From the NCBI GenBank assembly GCA_963728985.1, contig CAVSME010000009.1, positions 372,001 through 436,000 of the forward strand: DNA of 64,000 nucleotides. Reading direction: 5' to 3'. Source of the stretch: DASXAI01 sp963728985. Lineage in GTDB: Bacteria > Actinomycetota > Acidimicrobiia > Acidimicrobiales > Ilumatobacteraceae. A model generated the notes under the pieces. The model did no database searches. It was not told where the DNA came from and saw nothing but the letters and a program-made list of their open reading frames with translations. Both the position numbers and the translations under genes were made by a program. Shown here piece after piece: positions 51,985 to 59,505 of this stretch; within the stretch, counting starts at the first letter, position 1, and each line of letters begins with the position of its first letter.

Positions 51985-53057
51985 AGCTCACCGAGGCGAA
52001 ACTGTCGACGTTCGACCATGTGCTCGATCGCTGGCGCGACGAACGCCGGCATCTCAAGGCGGTGCGCGCCGCAGCTCACCACGACCGCCTCACCTTCGAC
52101 GCGCACGTCCGGTCCGGCGCCGCGAACTTCGAGGCACGCACCGTCGTCGAGGTTCATTGTCGACAGCAGCGCGCCATAGTGCCCCTCCCATGTCGTCGGC
52201 GCCGTCGCCGCGAAGCGCTCCGCCGCCTGGGCGGCGAGCTCATCGGCACCGATGGCCCACGCGTCACGGATACGGGCCAAAGTCGCCGTCGCCTGTGCCC
52301 GCAGCGCTGGGCCGCCACCGCACGCGAAGCCCGGCGGCAGCGGCGTTTCCTCCAGCTCCCGTTCGAGCGAGGTCGTGCTGATGGCTCGGACGACGTCACC
52401 CCAGGTCGGCGCCATGATCCCGAAGGTGATGTGCGTGGAGTACGCGGTCGTCGTCTCGACCCAGTGCGCGAACCTGCGCGGCACGTAGAGACAGTCGCCA
52501 GGCCCTAGGTCAACCTCGAGCAGCTCGGCAGGCTCGCGCCCGTCTGGACCGATGTCCTTGCGCTGCTCGATCGTCCAGTGCTTCGTCCCGTGCAGCTGCA
52601 GGACGATCACGTGATGCAGGTCGTGATGGCGGTGCCCGGCGCGGCCGGGCGGCGCAACATACGCGTTGGCCTGCACCGCCATCGAGAACGACCGGGTCAG
52701 CTCCGAGCACAGTCGATCGAGCCGCGGCCACCACTCGTGGAGACCGTGCAGCACGATCGTCGCACCCGATGCGAACAGCCGGAACACCTCGCCAGGGTCG
52801 ATGACCTCGGTCCGCAGCAGCATCGGTGCCGGTGCAACCGGGCGGACGTACCGCGTGCGGTCGACCCATCGACCATTCGCCAGCAGGTGGATGTCACTGC
52901 GGCGTGACGCCATCAAGTCGTCGAGCTCCTGCGTCGACAAGAGGTCCTTCCACACCGCATCAGGCACGCCGCGCCGCACGACCGCCCGACGATCCCACAT
53001 CTCGTCGGCAAACCGGTCGGTGTCACCGCCGAGGAGCGCGGCGAGCACGTCAGTCAT
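51852..53057 (-). CDS. JmjC/cupin-type 2OG-Fe(II) oxygenase
   Basis: A 401-residue cupin-like oxygenase of the bacterial JmjC type. The iron site is in HRHHDLHHVIVLQLHGTKHW (His144-x-Asp146), and the distal histidine in GDCLYVPRRFAHWVE (His198). The C-terminal part (about 320-385, PAIEHMVERRQFRLGELQQFL) is a winged-helix dimerisation domain found in ribosomal-oxygenase-like members. Such enzymes hydroxylate peptides, which fits a tailoring step on the precursor. Its start overlaps the TfuA stop by four bases, so it is the last gene of the precursor-YcaO-TfuA-JmjC operon. Its 3' end overlaps the sigma factor gene. Confidence 0.83.
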   Translation of the reverse strand: MTDVLAALLGGDTDRFADEMWDRRAVVRRGVPDAVWKDLLSTQELDDLMASRRSDIHLLANGRWVDRTRYVRPVAPAPMLLRTEVIDPGEVFRLFASGATIVLHGLHEWWPRLDRLCSELTRSFSMAVQANAYVAPPGRAGHRHHDLHHVIVLQLHGTKHWTIEQRKDIGPDGREPAELLEVDLGPGDCLYVPRRFAHWVETTTAYSTHITFGIMAPTWGDVVRAISTTSLERELEETPLPPGFACGGGPALRAQATATLARIRDAWAIGADELAAQAAERFAATAPTTWEGHYGALLSTMNLDDGACLEVRGAGPDVRVEGEAVVVSCGAHRLEMPAFVAPAIEHMVERRQFRLGELQQFLDGQSAVVLARRLVQEGVLTIHGSSIRPCSSAVWSRPRAR

Positions 53058-54556
53058 GGCTGCACCCGCACGATGTCGTCCTCGCTCAGCGGTGCCTCAC
53101 CGCTACCGTTCGCTCGCACGAGCGCCTCGACGAGACGCGCCGACAGCGTGGCCCGCGGTGTCGTGGCCGGCTCGGCCGCCGCCGCCCGGATGTCCTCCTC
53201 GCGCAACGGTCGGCTCGCGCGCGTCATGAAGTGGTACTCGTCGATCACGGCAGTCCGGAGGTGCGCGTCCTCCGCGAAGCCCAGCGTTCTCGCGTACGTC
53301 GTGAGGCTGACCGCACTGGGCACTCCACGTCGCGCGAACCACCATTCCCACAGCTCGTCGTCGCCAATGTCCACGGGATGCGGCATCCCGCGAAGCCCAG
53401 CGGCTTCGAGAAAGCGTTGCTTGCGCTCGCTGCGATCCCGCAGTTGCGTGAAGCTCGGCAACTCGAGGACCAGCGAGTGCAAGGCGTCTTTGATGTTGTG
53501 CCGTTCGGTTCCCCTCGCCCATTCACGGTACGCGTAGTCCAACACGACGGACGAGAGCCCGGCATCGTCAAGCCGGCGCGCCGACATCCACGCATCGACC
53601 TCGTCCGCGTTCTGCACGTGTTGCTGCTCCCAGAAGTCACCCGCGATCTGCTGCAAGCTCGACACATCGAGCGCGTAACCCTCACGGCGGGCGGCCCGGC
53701 GCGCCAGCACGGTAGCCAGCGCCGCGTCGTACAGGTGCCGGAACCCGGGGTCGAGCTGGACCTCGGTCATGAGGTGGCGTTCACCATTGTCCGCCAGCCC
53801 GCCGCGCTCGACAGGGTGCGCCCGGTCCACCTCGGACCGCAACGCCTCGAAGAAGGCCGTGTTGGCGAACGGGAACGTCACCGGTCGCGGTGGCGCGTCC
53901 GGCTCGATGCACGAGGCGAGTGTCTCCAGCAGACGCTCGGCGTCGAGGCGCTTTTGGTCGACGAAGCCCCCTTGGGCCAGCCAGTCGACGAGACCGCACG
54001 CCGCGTCGTTCGAGATGGCGTCGCCGCGGACCTCAGCGACGACCGCGCGCAACGAACGTTCCGGGTAGAACCGCGCCTTGGCCCGGGTCGCGAGGACCGC
54101 GGCGGCATCTGGCTCGACGACGCCGGCGACGACGGCGGCCGCCAGCGTGGCGCGTATGTTCACCATCGCCTCGGACGTCGCCCGGAAGCCGTCGTCGGCG
54201 CCGAGGTGGGACACGGCGACCTCGTCGTCGTCGGTGAGGTCACCGCGGTCGAATGCCTCGAAGATCGCGCCGACGCCGACCGTGCCGAAGGTCCGGGTCT
54301 CGGCGGCGCGGAGCGCTCCCATGCTGGCCGCGCCGAACACGGGCACCCCGCGGTCGAGCGCCCAGAGGATCTCCTTGTGAAAGATGCTGGCGACGGTGTG
54401 GAACACGCCGTCGATGATGCCGATTGCGCTCGGCTTGGCCCGAGCGACCCGATAGATGTCACCCGCGGCGGCCGGTGGCAGGTACGTCGCCGGCAGCAGT
54501 TGCGACGCCGTCGTGTGGTCGAGCGTCGGCCCAGTGAAGACGACGACGGTCATCAC
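53054..54556 (-). CDS. TfuA-like protein with long C-terminal extension
   Basis: A 500-residue protein whose first 230 residues are a TfuA domain: VVVFTGPTLDH, then DIYRVARAKPSAIGIIDGVF and EILWALDRGVPVFGAASMGALRAAE (in parts). TfuA partners YcaO enzymes to install backbone thioamides, supplying or activating sulfur. Known TfuA proteins are usually about 200-250 residues; the extra 270-residue helical C-terminus here has no similarity I recognise and contains WEWWFARRGV and LREEDIRAAAAEPA segments. Four-base overlaps join it to YcaO upstream and the JmjC gene downstream, so translation of all three is coupled. Confidence 0.85.
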   Translation of the reverse strand: MMTVVVFTGPTLDHTTASQLLPATYLPPAAAGDIYRVARAKPSAIGIIDGVFHTVASIFHKEILWALDRGVPVFGAASMGALRAAETRTFGTVGVGAIFEAFDRGDLTDDDEVAVSHLGADDGFRATSEAMVNIRATLAAAVVAGVVEPDAAAVLATRAKARFYPERSLRAVVAEVRGDAISNDAACGLVDWLAQGGFVDQKRLDAERLLETLASCIEPDAPPRPVTFPFANTAFFEALRSEVDRAHPVERGGLADNGERHLMTEVQLDPGFRHLYDAALATVLARRAARREGYALDVSSLQQIAGDFWEQQHVQNADEVDAWMSARRLDDAGLSSVVLDYAYREWARGTERHNIKDALHSLVLELPSFTQLRDRSERKQRFLEAAGLRGMPHPVDIGDDELWEWWFARRGVPSAVSLTTYARTLGFAEDAHLRTAVIDEYHFMTRASRPLREEDIRAAAAEPATTPRATLSARLVEALVRANGSGEAPLSEDDIVRVQP

Positions 54557-55791
54557 GCCACCGCCCGACGGGCCCGCGCCGCTCGCGCCCCGAAGCGGAC
54601 GGCGTCGGTGATGCCGGCAAGCTCGAGCCCGGGTGCCACGACGCGGACCACCGGGATCCCGATCTCCGGTCGGGTCAGATCGACGTACACGACTTCGCCG
54701 AACCCGACGGCACGCAGGCGATCGAGCAACCAGTCGACATCCTCGTTCAACGTGTCGAAGTCCACGGTCGCGACAGACTGGAACGGACGTCGCGGCGTGC
54801 CGCTGATCTGGCTGGCGATCGAGGACCGAACCGGTGGGGTCAGGCCGTAGGCGTACTCGGCCGGCGTCTTGTCGTCGCGGCTGCCGGCGATGTGAGTAAG
54901 GCGGGACTGGGCCGCCTCGGTCAGGGCCCGGCTGAGGGCGATGTCGCGGTTCGGGTGGCAGCCGTAGCCGTGCGCGCCGAACGTCGGAACGAGATCACCG
55001 TCCGAGCGGTCGGTGATGGCGACGATCAATACGGGAACGCCGATGTCGCTGGTGCCATCCCAGATCGCGACGTCGAAACCGGCGCGGTCGTACGCGTCGA
55101 GCAGTTCTCGGCACGTCGGCGAGTCGACCGTGTCGGGGTCGAGCCGCACGTCGTCGTGCTCGGAGCGAGCGATCCACATGCTGATGCCGTCGCGCTCGAT
55201 CACCTCGCAGAGCGCATGGCTGAGGGCCTCCAGCAGGTGGTTCCCGGACGCCACACCGTTCGAGGTCATCGCGAAGCACCCGCTTCCGGTCGGCAGCGGC
55301 AGCCGGTAGTCCGTGTGCACCGACTCGAACGGGACCAGCGTGGGCAGCCCATCGAACAGGTCGGTCGCGCCGACCCACAGGATGCGTGCGTCGGCATGGA
55401 ACCGGCTCCGAGACGGTCGTGGGAGACCGGCCACGTCGATGATGCGGTGCCCGACACGCAGCTCGGCCCAGGAGCCGATCACCAGCGGCACACTGACGCG
55501 CTCGCTGTGGAACCCCTCGATGGCCTCCATCATCGCCGAGACACGGGCCGCCTCGGCGCTGACGCCCTTGCCCTGGGCGACGGAGATCGAGCGGGAGTTC
55601 GGTCGGACTGCCTGGACGACCGGGATGCCGATGGCATCGAGCCCTGTCACGTCGGCCAGCCGAGTGATCCCCATCGCCGCTCGCACCTGCTCGACGCGAC
55701 GGATCGTCTCCGACGGTGCGACGGATCGGTGGGTGCCGTCCCGCCACACCTTGGGCACGGTCGCGAGCGTCGCGAGGGGACAGGTCGACAT
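54553..55791 (-). CDS. YcaO-domain protein (cyclodehydratase/thioamidation enzyme)
   Basis: A 412-residue YcaO enzyme, which uses ATP to activate peptide amides. ATP/Mg ligands are in GKGVSAEAARVSAMMEAIEG (about 75-93), EALSHALCEVIERD (ExxER, 188-201) and ALTEAAQSRLTHIAGSRDD (289-307). The C-terminus lacks the PxPxP tail of azoline-forming YcaOs, and the next gene is TfuA, so thioamide formation is the more likely reaction. It starts 3 bp after the precursor stop. The small size and lack of a fused E1-like domain fit TfuA-dependent types. Confidence 0.9.
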   Translation of the reverse strand: MSTCPLATLATVPKVWRDGTHRSVAPSETIRRVEQVRAAMGITRLADVTGLDAIGIPVVQAVRPNSRSISVAQGKGVSAEAARVSAMMEAIEGFHSERVSVPLVIGSWAELRVGHRIIDVAGLPRPSRSRFHADARILWVGATDLFDGLPTLVPFESVHTDYRLPLPTGSGCFAMTSNGVASGNHLLEALSHALCEVIERDGISMWIARSEHDDVRLDPDTVDSPTCRELLDAYDRAGFDVAIWDGTSDIGVPVLIVAITDRSDGDLVPTFGAHGYGCHPNRDIALSRALTEAAQSRLTHIAGSRDDKTPAEYAYGLTPPVRSSIASQISGTPRRPFQSVATVDFDTLNEDVDWLLDRLRAVGFGEVVYVDLTRPEIGIPVVRVVAPGLELAGITDAVRFGARAARARRAVA

Positions 55792-55794
55792 CGC

Positions 55795-56079
55795 TCAGAT
55801 GCCCTTGGGGCCATAGAGCGCCACGGGGTCAACGTGGTAGATGGTGTTGCTCGACAGCGTCGTGCGGACGCCGATCGGACCGTGCACCGACGTGCGAATG
55901 GTCAGGCCGAGCCGGGCGGGGGTGGAGCGCGAGACGTCCTTGAGCGCCGCTGCGGCACGGTCGGCCTCATCCTGCGAGACTCGGAACGCCTCCAACTCCT
56001 CGTCGGGGATGAAGTACATCGCACCCTGTTCGGCGTGAATCATGGTGCCATTGATGATCTCTTCGCTGTTGCTCGCCAT
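55795..56079 (-). CDS. Putative RiPP precursor peptide
   Basis: A 94-residue peptide directly upstream of YcaO. The N-terminal half is acidic and helical (MYFIPDEELEAFRVSQDEAD, about 21-40), fitting a leader; the C-terminal half from about residue 48 is rich in Ser, Thr, Gly and Arg, with TIRTSVHGPIGVRTT, SSNTIYHVDP and the end LYGPKGI, fitting a core. There is no Cys or Trp; the only core tyrosines are Tyr81 and Tyr89. ATG at 56079 has GAGGAG upstream. I find no known precursor family. It could instead be a small accessory protein, but its position, size and composition argue for substrate. Confidence 0.65.
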   Translation of the reverse strand: MASNSEEIINGTMIHAEQGAMYFIPDEELEAFRVSQDEADRAAAALKDVSRSTPARLGLTIRTSVHGPIGVRTTLSSNTIYHVDPVALYGPKGI

Positions 56080-56125
56080 CTCTCGCTCCTCGCGGGTCTG
56101 ATCGGTATCGGATGGAGCGATCGGT

Positions 56126-56132
56126 TGTAACC
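56126..56132 (-). promoter_or_regulatory. GGTTACA box before the precursor-YcaO operon
   Basis: On the minus strand GGTTACA lies 47 bp upstream of the precursor start; 16 bp further downstream is GATACC, a possible -10. Together with the box at 56175 it occupies the 138-bp divergent region between the two core operons. Confidence 0.4.
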
Positions 56133-56174
56133 ACCAACCCTGCTCTCTGTCTCAGGACACCGAACGCCCGTCCC

Positions 56175-56181
56175 GGTTACA
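56175..56181 (+). promoter_or_regulatory. GGTTACA box before the methyltransferase operon
   Basis: On the plus strand GGTTACA lies 36 bp upstream of the methyltransferase start; 16 bp further is CGAGACG. Similar placement to the oppositely oriented box at 56126-56132. Confidence 0.4.
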
Positions 56182-56217
56182 CCCGCCGGTGACAGCACGA
56201 GACGTGGGAGCAGGAAC

Positions 56218-57063
56218 ATGCGGGAGTGGTTGCTGGCGGCCATCCAGGACCTGCGCGTGCCGCACGCCGACATCTACCTCGTGGGCTGGGGAATGCGGAC
56301 ACCGTCCGACCTGACCCTGGAAGGCGTCGCCGTGCTCGATCGTGTGGAGCGCGTGTTCTGCCTGCCTGCCCCGCCGGACCTCCCCGTTCGGGGCGGCATC
56401 GTCGACCTGTCCCCCCACTACGGCGTCGGTCTCCCGCGCCACGAGGTCTACAACCGGATCGCTGACGATGTCCTCGAGGCCGCCGAGCACGGGCCGGTCG
56501 CGCTGGCGACATTCGGGAGCGCGACCGTGGGGACGGCGGCGGCCCACCTCGTGCTGCGCCAGGCCCCCGCCCGCGGTCTCGTCGCCCATGCGGTGCCGTC
56601 GGTGTCGTGCCTCGAGGCGTTCTGGGCCGACGTCGGCATCGAGCCCTTCAACGGCGTGCTCGTGTGGGACGCCACCGCGTTCGTCGTCAACCAGGCAGTC
56701 GCGCCACCGAACGTCGATCTGGTGCTGGCCGGGGTAACTGTCCTGCACGTTCATGTCACCCAGGACCAGTACCGGCCGGTTCGACCGGCCGATCTGGCGC
56801 CGCTGCGCGAGCACCTCCTCCGCTCGTACGCGCCGCGGCATCCGGCCGCGTTCGTGTGCGTCGCTCGTGACGAGGCGCCGGCGCGGCTGACGACGACGAC
56901 GGTGGGCGACCTCGCATCGTCACCGACCGACGTGAGCACGTTGTTCGTGCCGGCTGACCCGGCCTGGCGTCGACCGGAGTACCGCGCACGACGGCGGGCC
57001 ACCGTGGGAGTCACGCGGTTGCGGCTGCGCGAGCTACTGGACACGGCGCGGTCGGGCTCGTGA
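56218..57063 (+). CDS. Tetrapyrrole-methylase-fold SAM methyltransferase (borosin-like)
   Basis: A 281-residue protein whose first 210 residues match the tetrapyrrole methylase fold: DIYLVGWGMRTPSDLTLEGVAVLDRVERVFCL (strand 1 and helix, in parts), GPVALATFGSATVGTAAAHL and VAHAVPSVSCLEAFWADVGIEPFNG (SAM region). In RiPP pathways this fold forms the borosin alpha-N-methyltransferases that methylate backbone amides, and split borosins keep enzyme and precursor as separate genes, as here. A role in porphyrin or corrinoid methylation is unlikely given the neighbours. ATG at 56218 with GGAG upstream; it overlaps the next gene by four bases. Confidence 0.8.
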   Translation: MREWLLAAIQDLRVPHADIYLVGWGMRTPSDLTLEGVAVLDRVERVFCLPAPPDLPVRGGIVDLSPHYGVGLPRHEVYNRIADDVLEAAEHGPVALATFGSATVGTAAAHLVLRQAPARGLVAHAVPSVSCLEAFWADVGIEPFNGVLVWDATAFVVNQAVAPPNVDLVLAGVTVLHVHVTQDQYRPVRPADLAPLREHLLRSYAPRHPAAFVCVARDEAPARLTTTTVGDLASSPTDVSTLFVPADPAWRRPEYRARRRATVGVTRLRLRELLDTARSGS

Positions 57064-57761
57064 GCGTGCTCGCCGACAACTTCGAGCAGCGGGAGCTGTA
57101 CACCGCGGCCGAATGCCGCGAGCTCACCGGCCGCATCGAGAGCCTGCGGGCACTCTGGACGAGCCACCACGACCACGTGCCCGTGCACAGCCTCGGCATC
57201 TCGGGCTTCCTCGTGCCGTCCGACGCCACCTATCGACGCATCGCGGCGGAGTGCAACCCGGTCCTACTTCGCGTGTTCGCCGACCTGTACGAGCGGATTC
57301 GGACGTTCCTCGCGGCGCGTGTCGGCCAGCCCGTGCTCGATCACCCGTACGGCGCGCTCCCCGGATTCAACCTGTTCGGAGACCACGACTACTTCGCCAC
57401 GCCGTTTGCCAGCGCGCACTTCGACGTCCAGTACCGCAACCTCGAGTGGCCCGACCACGTCGACGTCCGCGATGTGTGCTCGTTCACGCTGCCGCTTGCT
57501 CTGCCCCGTGCGGGGGGCAGCCTGGACGTCTGGGATCTGCGTGAGCACGACCTCGCTGCCCTCGATGACCTGGCCCGGATCGAGCTCGTCGACACCACGG
57601 CACGCGAGACGCTGGAGCACCGTGTTGGCTGTGCGGTGGTGCACCGGGGCGACGTGCTGCACCGGATCGCGCCAGCCCGGCGCATTGCTGCGGGGGACCG
57701 TCGATACACGTTGCAGGGCCACGTTGCCCGATCGGGCCCGAACTACTATTGGTATTGGTGA
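57060..57761 (+). CDS. 2OG-Fe(II) oxygenase-like protein
   Basis: A 233-residue protein. FASAHFDVQYRNLEWPD contains an HxD iron motif, CAVVHRGDVLHRIAPAR the distal histidine, and GDRRYTLQGHVAR an arginine that could bind 2-oxoglutarate. The spacing fits the double-stranded beta-helix oxygenases. GTG start overlaps the methyltransferase stop by four bases (GTGA), so the two are co-translated. The C-terminus ends in aromatic residues (NYYWYW). A tailoring hydroxylase for the peptide is the likely role. Confidence 0.7.
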   Translation: MSVLADNFEQRELYTAAECRELTGRIESLRALWTSHHDHVPVHSLGISGFLVPSDATYRRIAAECNPVLLRVFADLYERIRTFLAARVGQPVLDHPYGALPGFNLFGDHDYFATPFASAHFDVQYRNLEWPDHVDVRDVCSFTLPLALPRAGGSLDVWDLREHDLAALDDLARIELVDTTARETLEHRVGCAVVHRGDVLHRIAPARRIAAGDRRYTLQGHVARSGPNYYWYW

Positions 57762-57796
57762 GCGCCACTGGATCAGGCGGTGCTCACCGGGCCCGG

Positions 57797-59362
57797 TCAC
57801 GCCGGCATGCTGAGGCGCCCGCGGCGCTCGTACGGTCGGTACTCCAGCCCGGCAAGGACCGACTGGTACCACTCGGCCCGGGTCGGTGCGAACGTCTCGG
57901 GATGACGCCGGGCGAGCTCGACCGACTCGGTGGCCGACAGCGCTCGCGCGGCACAGGCCGTGTTCACCGCCAGGGCGTCGTCCCATGCCGCGTCGGTCAT
58001 CGTGAGCCCGAGCCGGTCTCGGTCGACGACGCCCATCCCGAGCAGGAGAACGTCGACGTCGCGAGCGGCGCCGAGGTGTAGCGCGGTGCCACCGCGCTCG
58101 ACGAGCGTAGCCATCGAACCGAGCGCGATCGCCTCGTCGATGAGCGGCCCGATGACGCCGAGATCGGTCTCGCGGTGCACCTGTCGCCAGAAGGGCGTGT
58201 CGCGTTGCTCGTTATACCGGTAATGCGTCGCGATGACGGCGCGGATGCTCTCCCAGATCGATGCGACATGGACGTTGAGATGCTCCGCCGGCCGGCGGAA
58301 GCGGCGCCAGTCGTCGAGCGACGCCACAACGAGTGCCGCTTCGTGGGCGATGAGGTGGAGTGAGGTTGCCAAGAGAGGCTCGACGAACCCGTACGAGTTC
58401 CCGACAGCTACCACGTTGTGGTGCCACCAACGCCGCCGCCGGCCCGTCCGGAACCGGACGAGCCGGGGCTCACCGATGCCCGGACAATGCAGTCGGAGCT
58501 CCGCCGCAGCGGCGTCCGGCGTGAGTTGGGCCGTCGAGAACACGTACCCCCGGCGGTCGTCCTCGATCTGCGGCACGCTGAAGCACCAGCCGGCATCCAT
58601 GGTGTCCGCGCCCGTGAAGGGCTGCATGTCGAAGCGGTGAGGCGCCGACGCGACCATGGCGGCATCGCAGAACAGGCTCGACTCGTAGCTGTCGAACGCG
58701 ACCCCCATCGCCGAGCCGAGCAACGCCGAGCGGAACCCGCTGCAATCGACGAACAGGTCAAACGCGAACGCCCGCCCGTCGTCGGCACGAACGCTCGCCA
58801 GCGAACCATCGGGATGGCGGATCGAGTCGACCAGGCGCGCGTCGACGCACACGACCCCGTGGCGCGCCAGCATCTTGCGCAGGAAGCACAGCAGACGCGT
58901 GTTGTCGATGTGGTACGCGATCGGAAGACGCTCGACCAACGATCGGCCCTCGGGCGGGAGACCGATCTCATGCAGGCCGGCCGAGGCACCCATCAGCGCC
59001 GCCGCCAGGCCCGAATGATTGATGTCACCGGTACGCACGTACGAGTCGACCATCGCCGGCGCGGCGAACGGGAAGAACCACGGCGCGACGCCGCGGCGGC
59101 CCCAGTCGAGACGCACCCCCAACTTCCAGGTCGGCTGCACTTCGGCGAGGAACTCGGCGATCTCGAATCCGAGGAACCCGTGCAAGAAGGGGATCATCGT
59201 CGGCGTGGTGCCCTCGCCGACCCCGATCGGAGCTTCCTGGCTCGACTCGATCAATGTCACCGGCAGCTCCGGTCGACGGTGCGCGAGCGCGAGCGCCGTG
59301 AGGTAGCCGGCCGAACCACCACCGACGACGCCCACAGTAAGTGCGGCGGAAGCCTCAGCCAC
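57797..59362 (-). CDS. Flavin-dependent halogenase (tryptophan-halogenase family)
   Basis: A 521-residue FAD halogenase. VGVVGGGSAGYLTALAL is the FAD site (GGGSAG at 14-19). The lysine that carries the hypohalous intermediate is Lys80 in TWKLGVRLDWG, matching Lys79 of PrnA, and the active-site glutamate is Glu328 in GNSYGFVEPLLATS. The WxWxIP motif is replaced by WCFSVP (259-264). These features fit a substrate-carrier or peptide-acting halogenase rather than a free-tryptophan enzyme. No flavin reductase gene is in the cluster. It converges on the oxygenase gene at a 35-bp gap; GTG start at 59362. Confidence 0.87.
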   Translation of the reverse strand: MAEASAALTVGVVGGGSAGYLTALALAHRRPELPVTLIESSQEAPIGVGEGTTPTMIPFLHGFLGFEIAEFLAEVQPTWKLGVRLDWGRRGVAPWFFPFAAPAMVDSYVRTGDINHSGLAAALMGASAGLHEIGLPPEGRSLVERLPIAYHIDNTRLLCFLRKMLARHGVVCVDARLVDSIRHPDGSLASVRADDGRAFAFDLFVDCSGFRSALLGSAMGVAFDSYESSLFCDAAMVASAPHRFDMQPFTGADTMDAGWCFSVPQIEDDRRGYVFSTAQLTPDAAAAELRLHCPGIGEPRLVRFRTGRRRRWWHHNVVAVGNSYGFVEPLLATSLHLIAHEAALVVASLDDWRRFRRPAEHLNVHVASIWESIRAVIATHYRYNEQRDTPFWRQVHRETDLGVIGPLIDEAIALGSMATLVERGGTALHLGAARDVDVLLLGMGVVDRDRLGLTMTDAAWDDALAVNTACAARALSATESVELARRHPETFAPTRAEWYQSVLAGLEYRPYERRGRLSMPA

Positions 59363-59453
59363 CTCGGTCGCGGGGCGTGTCCCGTGTCGGCCCCTGGCTG
59401 CAGCTCATCCGGTCGCCTCCCTTTCGCCCGTCGAGACGATCAGTCGGCGCCTC

Positions 59454-59460
59454 GGTTACA
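59454..59460 (+). promoter_or_regulatory. GGTTACA box upstream of the halogenase
   Basis: The fourth heptamer, in the gap between the halogenase and the amidohydrolase genes, 92 bp before the halogenase start. Here it is oriented away from the halogenase, which argues for an operator role or coincidence rather than a -35 element. Confidence 0.25.
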
Positions 59461-59505
59461 CGTCGTGCGCGCGCGGTGGCGTTGCGACGCCGTCGAGCGC
59501 GCGCG

